Shown: positions 5,813 to 11,574 of the stretch, one piece after another
How the letters are laid out: every line of letters starts with the position of its first letter
How positions within the stretch are numbered: the first letter of the stretch is position 1
Source: Deltaproteobacteria bacterium
Lineage (GTDB): Bacteria; Desulfobacterota; Anaeroferrophillalia; Anaeroferrophillales; Tharpellaceae
NCBI GenBank assembly: GCA_030633185.1
Contig: DAOVTG010000061.1
Span: forward strand, 1 to 11,574
Length of the DNA: 11,574 nucleotides
Direction: 5' to 3'
The notes under the pieces: model-generated
Told to the model about the DNA's origin: nothing
The model's database searches: none
The model's input: the letters and a program-made list of their open reading frames with translations, nothing else
Made by a program: the position numbers and the translations under genes

Positions 5813-7997
5813 GACTGATCATGTGCAAAATCCAGCCGCCATACTCAAACAGTTTTGGGGACATAAAAGTTTTCTTCCTCTGCAAAAAGAGGCCATTGAC
5901 TGCGTTCTTAAAAATGAAGACTCATTACTGGTTCTACCGACCGGAGGCGGCAAATCGGCCTGTTACCAGGTTCCGGCTTTGGCCCTTGACAGCTTGGCCC
6001 TGGTGATCTCTCCACTGATTGCCTTGATGAAAGATCAGGTTGATGGCCTATGCCTCAACGGGGTGCCAGCGGCTTGCATTAACAGCTCGATGACAGTCAG
6101 CGAAAAGCGACAGGTTACCGAAAAGCTCAAAACCGGAGAACTTAAGCTTCTCTATATCTCACCGGAAAAACTAGCCCAGGAACGAAGCTTAAATTTTTTA
6201 AAAACCCTGCCTGTCCGTTTTATTGCAGTCGACGAAGCCCACTGCATCAGCCAGTGGGGTCATGATTTTCGCCCTGATTACAGACAATTGGGAAATTTGC
6301 GCGAATATTTCCCTGAAATCTCGGTTCACGCCTATACGGCTACCGCTACCGGCGAAGTGCAAAAAGATATCGCGGCCCAGCTCAATCTTAAAAAAACCCG
6401 TTTTCTGATCGGCTCTTTTGACCGCCCCAACCTGACCTACCGGGTTTTTCGCAAAAGCTCACGCCATTTTGCCCAGATCATGGAAGTTCTTGAACGCCAT
6501 TCAGAGCAGTCCGGGATCATCTACTGCCAAAGCCGCCGAGAGGTAGATGAAACAGCGAACCGACTGGCTGACTCAGGTCTTGCGGTCTGGCCTTACCACG
6601 CCGGAATGGTAGATCATCAACGGAAAAGAAACCAGGAAGAGTTTATCAATCATGAATCCGGCATCATGGTCGCCACCATCGCCTTCGGCATGGGGGTTGA
6701 TAAATCAAACATCCGTTTTGTCATCCACAGCGGCCTGCCCAAAGCTTTAGAAAATTATCAACAGGAGAGCGGCCGTGCCGGTCGCGACGGTCTGCCAGCC
6801 GAATGCCTTCTTTTCCACAACAACAACGATCTCCAACGCTGGCAGCGAAACCTCAATGATGCCGAAAATCAGGCAGGATCCGAGGGAACCCAACGCTCCC
6901 TAAACGCTATGAGCAATTATGCTCAAGGAATCAACTGCCGCCACCGTACTCTGGTAAACTACTTTGGCCAGGAACTTGAAAAAGATAATTGCGCACACTG
7001 CGATATTTGTTTGGAAGAGCTGCCGGAGATCGATGACCCGCTAACTACCGGACAAAAAATCATCTCTAGTATCCTGCGCCAGGGGGAAAATTTCGGCCTG
7101 CTCTACAGCGCCCAGGTTCTTAAAGGATCCAACGACCGCCGGATCAAGGCCAACAATCATAATCAACTCTCGACCTGGGGAATTTTAAAAGAACAAAGAA
7201 GTGAACAAATTAAAGAGTGGCTCAACCAACTCATCAGCCAGGATTTCCTGGTTCGTGAAGGTGAGTATCAGATCCTCAAAGTCACGATTGACGGTCGAGC
7301 CCTGTTGCGCGGAGAAAAAAAACCGAGATTACTAAAGGCAAAAGCTGAACATAGTTCATCCTCAACAGTTACGAGCGAAACTATATTGACACCGGCAGAG
7401 CTTGAACTTTTCGCCGACCTGAGAAGCTTGCGTCGAGAACTGGCAGAGGCCCGCAAAGTCCCCCCTTATGTTATATTCAGTGATGCCTCACTCTACGATA
7501 TGGCCCGTCACCGACCCGCAAACCTTGACTTTTTCCGCTTGATTAAAGGGGTTGGTGAAATGAAACTCCAGGATTTCGGCGAAATTTTCACCAACCGTAT
7601 CAAAACCTACTGCGAACAATATGATCTTGGAATTAACCTGCAGACCGAACCCACTAGCAGCCCCCAAAAACCCCGACCCGGCCCGGGTCATTTAAGTGAA
7701 TCAGAACTTAAAGCTTTTGCCTGTTTTGGCGAAGGGCTCTCTATAGAAGCGACCGCCGCAAAGATGGAGCGGGCTCACTCAACCACCAGCGGCTACCTGA
7801 ATACCTACATCCGCCATTTAAAAATCACTGATCCCTCACCCTGGGTTAGTGTGGAAAATACAAATAAAATTGAAACTGTTATGGCCGAGCTGGGCCCGGC
7901 ACCACTAAAGCCGATCTTCATAAAGCTTGAAGAGAAAATCTCCTACGACGAAATCAGGGTTGTTTTTGAATGTTTGAAAAACAGAGACAGTGAATAA
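5811..7997 (+). CDS. recQ: ATP-dependent DNA helicase RecQ
   Basis: This is a 728-residue 3'-5' superfamily 2 DNA helicase of recombination and replication-fork repair. Domains in order: helicase core with Walker A TGGGKS (44-49, K48), DEAH box (141-144) followed by the RecQ aromatic-rich loop with QWGHDFRPDY (148-157), TATAT (176-180), and motif VI QESGRAGRDG (318-327); an RQC zinc site with C376, C394, C397 and C400, then a winged helix (about 405-505); HRDC (about 530-605); and an extra C-terminal helix-turn-helix-like region (about 627-722) resembling the HTH_40 tail of some RecQ proteins. All catalytic residues are intact; it is longer than E. coli RecQ because of the tail. There is no good ribosome site: the 29 bp before the ATG are the repeat remnant, so expression may depend on read-through from the kinase. 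The stop overlaps the next gene by 8 bp. Confidence 0.96.
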   Translation: MTDHVQNPAAILKQFWGHKSFLPLQKEAIDCVLKNEDSLLVLPTGGGKSACYQVPALALDSLALVISPLIALMKDQVDGLCLNGVPAACINSSMTVSEKRQVTEKLKTGELKLLYISPEKLAQERSLNFLKTLPVRFIAVDEAHCISQWGHDFRPDYRQLGNLREYFPEISVHAYTATATGEVQKDIAAQLNLKKTRFLIGSFDRPNLTYRVFRKSSRHFAQIMEVLERHSEQSGIIYCQSRREVDETANRLADSGLAVWPYHAGMVDHQRKRNQEEFINHESGIMVATIAFGMGVDKSNIRFVIHSGLPKALENYQQESGRAGRDGLPAECLLFHNNNDLQRWQRNLNDAENQAGSEGTQRSLNAMSNYAQGINCRHRTLVNYFGQELEKDNCAHCDICLEELPEIDDPLTTGQKIISSILRQGENFGLLYSAQVLKGSNDRRIKANNHNQLSTWGILKEQRSEQIKEWLNQLISQDFLVREGEYQILKVTIDGRALLRGEKKPRLLKAKAEHSSSSTVTSETILTPAELELFADLRSLRRELAEARKVPPYVIFSDASLYDMARHRPANLDFFRLIKGVGEMKLQDFGEIFTNRIKTYCEQYDLGINLQTEPTSSPQKPRPGPGHLSESELKAFACFGEGLSIEATAAKMERAHSTTSGYLNTYIRHLKITDPSPWVSVENTNKIETVMAELGPAPLKPIFIKLEEKISYDEIRVVFECLKNRDSE

Positions 7998-8844
7998 TAC
8001 TATCTATATCAATGACCGCTTTATCCCCGAAAACGAGGCTTCTATTTCGCCGCTTGATACGGGTTTTCTTTTTGGTGAAGGTCTTTTTGAGACAATCCGT
8101 AGCTATCACGGTCAGCCATTCCAACTTGAAAACCACCTTGCCCGATTGCGACTGGGCCTGCAAACACTTGCCCTTCCCGAACCCCGCAACCTCAAACAAA
8201 GTCATACCATTATCGCCGAGCTGCTGACCGCCAACCAACTCACCAAAAAACCGGGTACGATCAAAATAATCGTCAGCCGGGGAACGGCAAAACTCCACAA
8301 CACTGATAAGATATTGCCGCCAACTTTGTTGATCCGGGCTACGGAACTTGATCTTGAGAGCATCAAACAACGTCAACAGGGCATGCGGGCTTTGATCCTG
8401 CCCTGGCGAAGGGATCGTCAAAATCCTTTACTTAAAGTAAAAAGTTTGAACTATCTGGAAAATCGTTTTGGCCTGCAAGAGGTCCATAGAAAAGGTTTTG
8501 ACGAAGGAATTTTTCTTAATCACGAAGTGGAGTTCTGCGAAGGAAGTTTCTCCAATCTTTTTTTGATTCGGGACAAAACCCTGTTGACCCCGCCGCTTAC
8601 AGCCGGCCTCCTGCCCGGCATCACTAGGGCTTTCATCCTGCAAACCGCAAACCTATTGGGTCTTGATTGCCGGGAAGTACCCCTTTACCCAAAAGATCTA
8701 GGGGAGTGTAACGGAGCCTTTCTCACCAGCTCACTAATGGAAATAGCACCGCTTATTGAACTTGACGGATACAAGTTTGACCTTGAGCGCACTTCCGAGC
8801 TGCTAAACCTTTTGCAAAAGGCTTTCAGAAATACTTGTTTTTAG
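7990..8844 (+). CDS. Class IV PLP-dependent aminotransferase / aminodeoxychorismate lyase-like
   Basis: This is a 284-residue fold-type IV PLP enzyme. The family includes PabC (4-amino-4-deoxychorismate lyase, p-aminobenzoate for folate), D-amino-acid transaminase and branched-chain aminotransferase. Visible features are PLDTGFLFGEGLFET (21-35), the PLP-lysine region LKVKSLNYLENR (148-159, K151 the likely Schiff-base Lys), CEGSFSNLFLI (183-193, E184), the phosphate-binding GLLPGITR (206-213), and LTSSLMEIAPL (245-255). The KSLNYLEN and SLMEI forms look most like PabC-type members, but substrate is uncertain. The start is GTG, overlapping the recQ stop as GTGAATAA, without a clear ribosome site, so translation is probably coupled to recQ. 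Starting here gives the full N-terminal strand of the fold. Confidence 0.85.
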   Translation: MNNTIYINDRFIPENEASISPLDTGFLFGEGLFETIRSYHGQPFQLENHLARLRLGLQTLALPEPRNLKQSHTIIAELLTANQLTKKPGTIKIIVSRGTAKLHNTDKILPPTLLIRATELDLESIKQRQQGMRALILPWRRDRQNPLLKVKSLNYLENRFGLQEVHRKGFDEGIFLNHEVEFCEGSFSNLFLIRDKTLLTPPLTAGLLPGITRAFILQTANLLGLDCREVPLYPKDLGECNGAFLTSSLMEIAPLIELDGYKFDLERTSELLNLLQKAFRNTCF

Positions 8845-8853
8845 CTCTAAAAT

Positions 8854-8870
8854 GTACTACTTTGTAGACC
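8854..8870. promoter_or_regulatory. Candidate operator upstream of the toxin-antitoxin genes
   Basis: GTACTAC-TTT-GTAGACC (8854-8870) is an imperfect inverted repeat (5 of 7 arm positions pair), just upstream of a perfect AAGGAGG ribosome site. TAAAAT (8848-8853) could be a -10 box. Antitoxins of this type usually bind such a palindrome at their own promoter and repress it. That role is inferred from position. Confidence 0.4.
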
Positions 8871-8885
8871 AAAGGAGGTTTTCAT

Positions 8886-9155
8886 ATGAAGACAGCAGTA
8901 ATAAGAGCTAGAATCCCGGAAGAATTGAAGAAAGATTTTACGGCAATAGCAGCCGCTCATGAAATGAATTTAAGTCACGCAATACGCGTGCTAATGACTC
9001 AATATGTCAAGCAGGAGAAAGAATTAGTTCGCAGAGAAGAGGAGACGCTGGAAGCCCTTGAGGAGATCGAGACAGGAGAGATCGTTGATGGTGACAAGGT
9101 TATGACTTGGCTGTCTAGCTGGGGAACCTCTGAGGAGCAGGAACCGCCACAATGA
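8886..9155 (+). CDS. Type II antitoxin, ribbon-helix-helix (RelB/ParD-like)
   Basis: This is an 89-residue putative antitoxin. The N-terminus, MKTAVIRARIPEELKKDF and on to about residue 45, has the pattern of a ribbon-helix-helix DNA-binding domain (short basic strand, then two helices; NLSHAIRVLM in the second). The acidic C-terminal half (about 52-80, ending DGDKVMTWLSSWG) is the usual toxin-wrapping segment of RelB/ParD-type antitoxins. The ATG is preceded by the perfect Shine-Dalgarno AAGGAGG (8872-8878) at seven bases, far stronger than at neighbouring genes. The TGA stop overlaps the toxin start as ATGA. It probably neutralises the toxin and represses the operon at 8854-8870. The pair sits directly after the aminotransferase, which looks like insertion of a module at the end of an operon. 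Confidence 0.85.
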   Translation: MKTAVIRARIPEELKKDFTAIAAAHEMNLSHAIRVLMTQYVKQEKELVRREEETLEALEEIETGEIVDGDKVMTWLSSWGTSEEQEPPQ

Positions 9156-9424
9156 AGCTGCAATTTTCAAAAGCTGCCTTACATGATTTGGTACGGTTGC
9201 GCGAGTTCATAGCCGTGAATAATCCAGCTGCGGCAGGACGAGTCTCCAAAAGAATGCGAGCCGCCGTCAACAGCCTCTTACATACCCCACAAATAGGAAG
9301 GCCTGTAGATAATCTGCCGGGTGAAATACGTGAATTAATCTTCGGTCGCTATGTTGTACGGTATGAAGTTAGAGAAGATGTTTTGTCTATTCTCAGAATT
9401 TGGCATGGAAAAGAGAACCGCTAA
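9152..9424 (+). CDS. Type II toxin, RelE/ParE superfamily
   Basis: This is a 90-residue toxin of the RelE/ParE fold. The family pattern is clear: KLQFSKAALHDLVRLREFIA helix region, NNPAAAGRVSKRM (23-35), a P-x-x-GRPV turn (HTPQIGRPV, 44-52), IRELIFGRYVVRYEV (59-73) and the terminal strand ILRIWHG (80-86). RelE members cut mRNA on the ribosome and ParE members poison DNA gyrase; the GRPV...IREL layout is nearer ParE-like sequences, but sequence alone does not settle the target. It overlaps the antitoxin by four bases (ATGA), the normal coupled arrangement. Length is full and no frameshift is seen, so the pair appears intact. Confidence 0.87.
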   Translation: MKLQFSKAALHDLVRLREFIAVNNPAAAGRVSKRMRAAVNSLLHTPQIGRPVDNLPGEIRELIFGRYVVRYEVREDVLSILRIWHGKENR

Positions 9425-9425
9425 A

Positions 9426-9454
9426 CTGATTACGAATTGATAATTCGTAATCAG
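9426..9454. terminator. Perfect 13-bp-arm hairpin between convergent genes
   Basis: CTGATTACGAATT (9426-9438) and AATTCGTAATCAG (9442-9454) pair perfectly around a 3-nt loop (GAT). A partial third copy, TTCGTAATT, follows at 9455-9463. It lies two bases after the toxin stop and 15 bases before the end of the minus-strand membrane-protein gene, so it is placed to act as a bidirectional terminator. The stem is AT-rich and has no clear T-run, so function is uncertain. An insertion scar or recombination site of the toxin-antitoxin module is an alternative. Confidence 0.55.
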
Positions 9455-9468
9455 TTCGTAATTAACCA

Positions 9469-10650
9469 TCAATCCTTAATCCAGAAAGGTTTGGGTGCCT
9501 TTTTGAAAGAGGGATCGAAAACCGGTGCGGCTGCGGGCTCTTGGTTAGTGGCTGTTTTTTTCACTTTGGGGGCGGCCTTGATCACTGGCGGAGCTGAAAT
9601 TTTCACCTCTTTTTTTACCTTGGCGGCAGCCGGCTTAACCCTTGGTTTGAGCCAGAAAGGTTTGGGCGCTTTACTGAATGAATCGACCTTAACTGCTGGC
9701 GTCTCAAGCACCGGTCTCACATTCTTCTGAGATTTTTGAATTAAAGAACCACGGCTCTTCATCTGCTGCCAGAATGGGATTGGAGCCTTGTCAAAGGATG
9801 GATCCTGCTTCACGGCTGCCGGTGTTGATACAGTTTTGGGAGCCGCCTTTTTCACGACCGCCACGCCTTTTTTTGCCGAAGCCTTAGCCTTTACGGCCGC
9901 TTTTTCAAAAATCCCCAGTTTAACCCCTAACCTGGTCACTTCAGCCTCAAGAGTCTTGATTTTTGCCGACAGGACGGAAATCTCCGTCTTACCCTGCTCA
10001 ACCTGGACGATAGCCGCCTTTTTCAGGGGAACGGAAGAGACATAGTAGAACCAGCAGACCGCCAACGCCGCCAAGATAACAAGCATGGGAAGAATACTGA
10101 AAGAACCTGAATTTGAACCACCGCTGGTGGCTGGAGCAGTTGTTGTCATTGGGGTTTCACCTTTTTTACTATCACTATCTTTACTTTCGGTTACGGTCAT
10201 TATTGCGGGTGCAGCAGCGGCTACGGCTTCAATCTTTTCGGGTTTTTTGGCTGCGGGTGGGGCTTCTTCCACCGGAATGCTTTCGGCAACCGGAGTCGGA
10301 ATCGGCTTGGCCGGAGGCTGAACCACACTCTTTTTAGAAACTACTTTTTTGGTTTCCTCAACCTTGATGGGCTCTTTAACCTTAACAGGCTCCTTAACAG
10401 GCTCCTCAACAGTCTCATTAACTGGCTCTTTGAAGGCCGCAGCCTCCTTAACTTTTACAGGTGCCTTGACGAGCTTTTCCCCCGGTTTGGCGGGAGTCTC
10501 TTCAAGCCCGGCCGCACTGAAAAAAGCGGCCATCTTCTGCTTATCGATTTCGACCGGGGTCGGAGCTTTTTCAATTACCTTTTTGCGCTGACCGCGACGG
10601 GCCGGAGCCTTACCTGTTTTAGGGGTTTTCTTTCCACTTGCGGTTGTCAT
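9469..10650 (-). CDS. Unrecognised single-span membrane protein with coiled coil and SFxKAPxPFW repeats (putative ParA partner)
   Basis: I do not recognise a family for this 393-residue protein. Residues 1-30 are strongly basic (12 Lys/Arg). Residues 31-185 are low complexity, rich in Lys, Glu, Pro, Val and Ala, with EPVKEPVKVKEP-type repeats (about 74-99). One membrane span covers about 186-204 (PMLVILAALAVCWFYYV). A coiled coil follows (about 214-248, hydrophobic residues at 3-4 spacing: 224, 227, 231, 234, 238, 241, 245). The C-terminal part is Ala/Lys-rich with three copies of SFxKAPxPFW, the last three residues from the C-terminus. The ATG overlaps the ParA stop (ATGA) and follows AGGAG (10659-10663) at eight bases. 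A basic N-terminus next to a ParA gene recalls ParA adaptor proteins, whose basic N-terminal peptides stimulate the ATPase. That role is inferred. Topology is uncertain because both flanks of the span are Lys-rich. Confidence 0.8.
   Translation of the reverse strand: MTTASGKKTPKTGKAPARRGQRKKVIEKAPTPVEIDKQKMAAFFSAAGLEETPAKPGEKLVKAPVKVKEAAAFKEPVNETVEEPVKEPVKVKEPIKVEETKKVVSKKSVVQPPAKPIPTPVAESIPVEEAPPAAKKPEKIEAVAAAAPAIMTVTESKDSDSKKGETPMTTTAPATSGGSNSGSFSILPMLVILAALAVCWFYYVSSVPLKKAAIVQVEQGKTEISVLSAKIKTLEAEVTRLGVKLGIFEKAAVKAKASAKKGVAVVKKAAPKTVSTPAAVKQDPSFDKAPIPFWQQMKSRGSLIQKSQKNVRPVLETPAVKVDSFSKAPKPFWLKPRVKPAAAKVKKEVKISAPPVIKAAPKVKKTATNQEPAAAPVFDPSFKKAPKPFWIKD
9481..9804 (-). repeat. Three protein-level repeats of SFxKAPxPFW
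   Basis: The copies are DPSFDKAPIPFW (residues 283-294; 9769-9804), DSFSKAPKPFW (323-333; 9652-9684) and DPSFKKAPKPFW (379-390; 9481-9516). Spacing is 39 to 56 residues with Lys/Ala/Pro-rich linkers. Ser, Phe, Lys, Ala, Pro, Pro, Phe and Trp are kept in all three while the linkers differ, which suggests a selected short binding motif and not simple DNA slippage. Confidence 0.85.
10354..10431 (-). repeat. Low-complexity KEPV/KVKEP repeats
   Basis: Residues 74-99 of the membrane protein contain short imperfect repeats (EPVNE, EEPVKE, PVKVKEP, IKVEE). The DNA shows matching near-repeats such as AACAGGCTCCT. It is probably a flexible charged linker that expands and contracts by slippage. Confidence 0.7.
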
Positions 10651-11393
10651 ACGAACAACTCCTCATAAATCCTCTGATAATCTTCACGAGCCCGGGAACG
10701 TCCCCCAAACTCAACAATTGTCTGCTGCCGACTGGAAGCCTGCTGAACCTTGGTATCAACCCGCACCGGGGGTAAAACCAAATCTCCGTAGCTCTCCTTG
10801 AGGGCTGACAGTACATCTTTACTAACATTGACCCGCTTATCATAAAAGGTCGGGAGAATACCGCAGACCTTGACCTCTTTATCAAAATACTCTTCAATCA
10901 TTTTCAGGTTTTCAAAAACCTGGCCGACGCCAACCATGGCGAGATAGTCCATACTTACCGGCAACAGGAGTTCATTGACATAAACCAATGCATTCTGACC
11001 AAGAATCGAGAGTGAAGGCGAACAATCAAGCAAAACGACGCTGATTTCGGGTAAAACCTGCTCGATATCAGCCAGAGCCCGTTTCAAAGCCTCTTCCCGC
11101 CGCGGCCGGGTCACGAGCACCGCCTCACAAGCAGCCACAGTCTGATCAGAAAGCAGGCAGAAGAGATTCTTCCGGGCCTCGACCAAACAGTCCGCCAAAG
11201 GTTTGCCGTCAACCAACAGGTCAAAAAGAGTGTTTTCACTCGTCACGCCAAGACTCTCAGCAACATTGCCCTGAGCATCGAGATCGACAACTAGAACCTT
11301 CTCTCCGGCCTCGGCCAGACAGTGGGCCAGACTGATAACCGTCGTCGTCTTACCGGTACCTCCCTTAAAATTCTGACAGGCAATCTTACGCAC
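10647..11393 (-). CDS. ParA/Soj-family ATPase (orphan, no ParB nearby)
   Basis: This is a 248-residue ParA-type ATPase of the kind that binds nonspecific DNA as an ATP dimer and positions cargo (plasmids, chromosomes, chemoreceptors, microcompartments). Numbering is from the GTG at 11393. The deviant Walker A KGGTGKTT is at 10-17 (signature K10, K15), Walker A' DLDAQGN at 37-43, and Walker B VVLLDCSPS at 119-127 (D123). The C-terminal segment RVDTKVQQASSRQQTIVEF (211-229) matches the DNA-binding/dimer region of Soj-like proteins. There is no N-terminal helix-turn-helix, so it is the small chromosomal-type form. GTG is chosen over the in-frame TTG at 11396 because GGAGG (11400-11404) is six bases from the GTG and only three from the TTG. 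It forms an ATGA-overlapping operon with the PFW-repeat membrane protein. No ParB or parS is visible. Confidence 0.92.
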   Translation of the reverse strand: MRKIACQNFKGGTGKTTTVISLAHCLAEAGEKVLVVDLDAQGNVAESLGVTSENTLFDLLVDGKPLADCLVEARKNLFCLLSDQTVAACEAVLVTRPRREEALKRALADIEQVLPEISVVLLDCSPSLSILGQNALVYVNELLLPVSMDYLAMVGVGQVFENLKMIEEYFDKEVKVCGILPTFYDKRVNVSKDVLSALKESYGDLVLPPVRVDTKVQQASSRQQTIVEFGGRSRAREDYQRIYEELFV

Positions 11394-11399
11394 CAAAAA

Positions 11400-11404
11400 C
11401 CTCC
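11400..11404 (-). promoter_or_regulatory. Ribosome binding site fixing the parA-like gene start
   Basis: GGAGG on the minus strand lies six bases before GTG (11391-11393) and three before TTG (11394-11396). The spacing favours the GTG. The 28 bp between here and the repeat edge at 11433 are AT-rich; I could not fit a confident -35/-10 pair. Confidence 0.7.
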
Positions 11405-11432
11405 ACTCGGGATTTTCTTAATTCAAGAGTTA

Positions 11433-11574
11433 ATGCCCTCGTAAAAAGTCACGGGATGGCTAAGTAAAAATTTCGATATACAAGATGTTGTGGTTTTTCA
11501 GGCGCGAGACCATACATGTAGTATGTCGAGTGCCTGAAAAACCACAACAGCGCAGTAGATCGGACTTTTTACGA
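11433..11574 (-). mobile_element. Right copy of MITE-like element, with both terminal inverted repeats
   Basis: 11433-11562 is the exact reverse complement of 1-130. This copy shows both termini: TCGTAAAAAGTC (11439-11450) and GACTTTTTACGA (11563-11574), a perfect 12-bp terminal inverted repeat, giving a 136-bp element with the long palindrome inside. Identity with the left copy runs six bases past the terminus (GGGCAT), and the recQ remnant also shares C, TCA beyond it, so the true terminus may be about 21 bp. No target-site duplication can be tested, because the window ends on the last base of the terminal repeat. Confidence 0.75.
11486..11549. repeat. Long hairpin/palindrome inside right repeat copy
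   Basis: This is the same 18-bp perfect arms as at 14-77, in inverted position: TGTTGTGGTTTTTCAGGC (11486-11503) and GCCTGAAAAACCACAACA (11532-11549). Both copies are identical, loop included. Confidence 0.85.

Noticed and set aside
7954..8421. 155-residue open frame antisense to the recQ end and aminotransferase
   Set aside because: It mirrors a strongly supported PLP-enzyme gene on the other strand and has no recognisable features.
9437..10591. Several plus-strand open frames (for example 9437-9730 and 10349-10591) opposite the PFW-repeat protein
   Set aside because: Their repetitive Ser/Thr/Leu/Gly sequences are what the complement of a Lys/Ala/Pro/Glu-rich gene gives. The minus frame has the ATGA coupling and ribosome site.
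1..11574. Whole window as a composite transposon bounded by inverted repeats
   Set aside because: No transposase or integrase is present and the contents are ordinary chromosomal genes in several operons. A contig ending in dispersed repeats explains the ends better.

Overview
The window looks like a piece of a Gram-negative chromosome. It carries a lipid A acyltransferase and a Kdo kinase, so the cell has an outer membrane with LPS. The HDOD-histidine kinase fusion, the NrnA-like DHH protein and the RecQ with an extra C-terminal helix-turn-helix would suit a Desulfobacterota/Desulfuromonadia-type bacterium, but that placement is inference from gene style, not a search. No rRNA, tRNA, CRISPR array or transposase was found.

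Layout from left to right. A 130-bp repeat (1-130) precedes an LpxL-type acyltransferase (+). This gene converges on and overlaps a two-gene minus-strand operon: DHH phosphoesterase, then a KdkA-like kinase. A 420-bp intergenic region (3058-3477) holds a strongly folded multi-hairpin element and a plausible promoter. It is followed by a plus-strand run: HDOD-GAF-like-histidine kinase, recQ, then a class IV (PabC-like) aminotransferase whose GTG start overlaps the recQ stop. A RelB/ParD-type antitoxin and RelE/ParE-type toxin follow as a self-contained module ending at a perfect 13-bp-arm hairpin. Facing it on the minus strand is a two-gene operon: an orphan ParA-type ATPase, then a membrane protein with a basic low-complexity N-terminus, one membrane span, a coiled coil and three copies of a motif SFxKAPxPFW. 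An exact inverted copy of the 130-bp repeat closes the window.

Two things stand out. First, the terminal repeats are copies of a foldable, MITE-like element: 12-bp terminal inverted repeats are visible on the right copy, and inside is an 18-bp-arm palindrome. A truncated copy lies between the kinase and recQ. Weaker relatives of its core lie upstream of the kinase and of the DHH gene, always in the same orientation relative to the following gene. Both window ends fall in this repeat, so this may simply be an assembly contig broken at repeats. Second, the ParA plus PFW-repeat membrane protein pair has the architecture expected of a ParA-driven positioning system (ATPase plus adaptor), but the adaptor resembles nothing I recognise. 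It is the best candidate here for an undescribed system.

The remaining genes have ordinary roles: LPS core/lipid A modification (LpxL, KdkA), nucleotide/nanoRNA turnover (DHH), signalling (HDOD-HK), DNA repair (RecQ), folate or amino-acid metabolism (class IV enzyme) and a toxin-antitoxin module.
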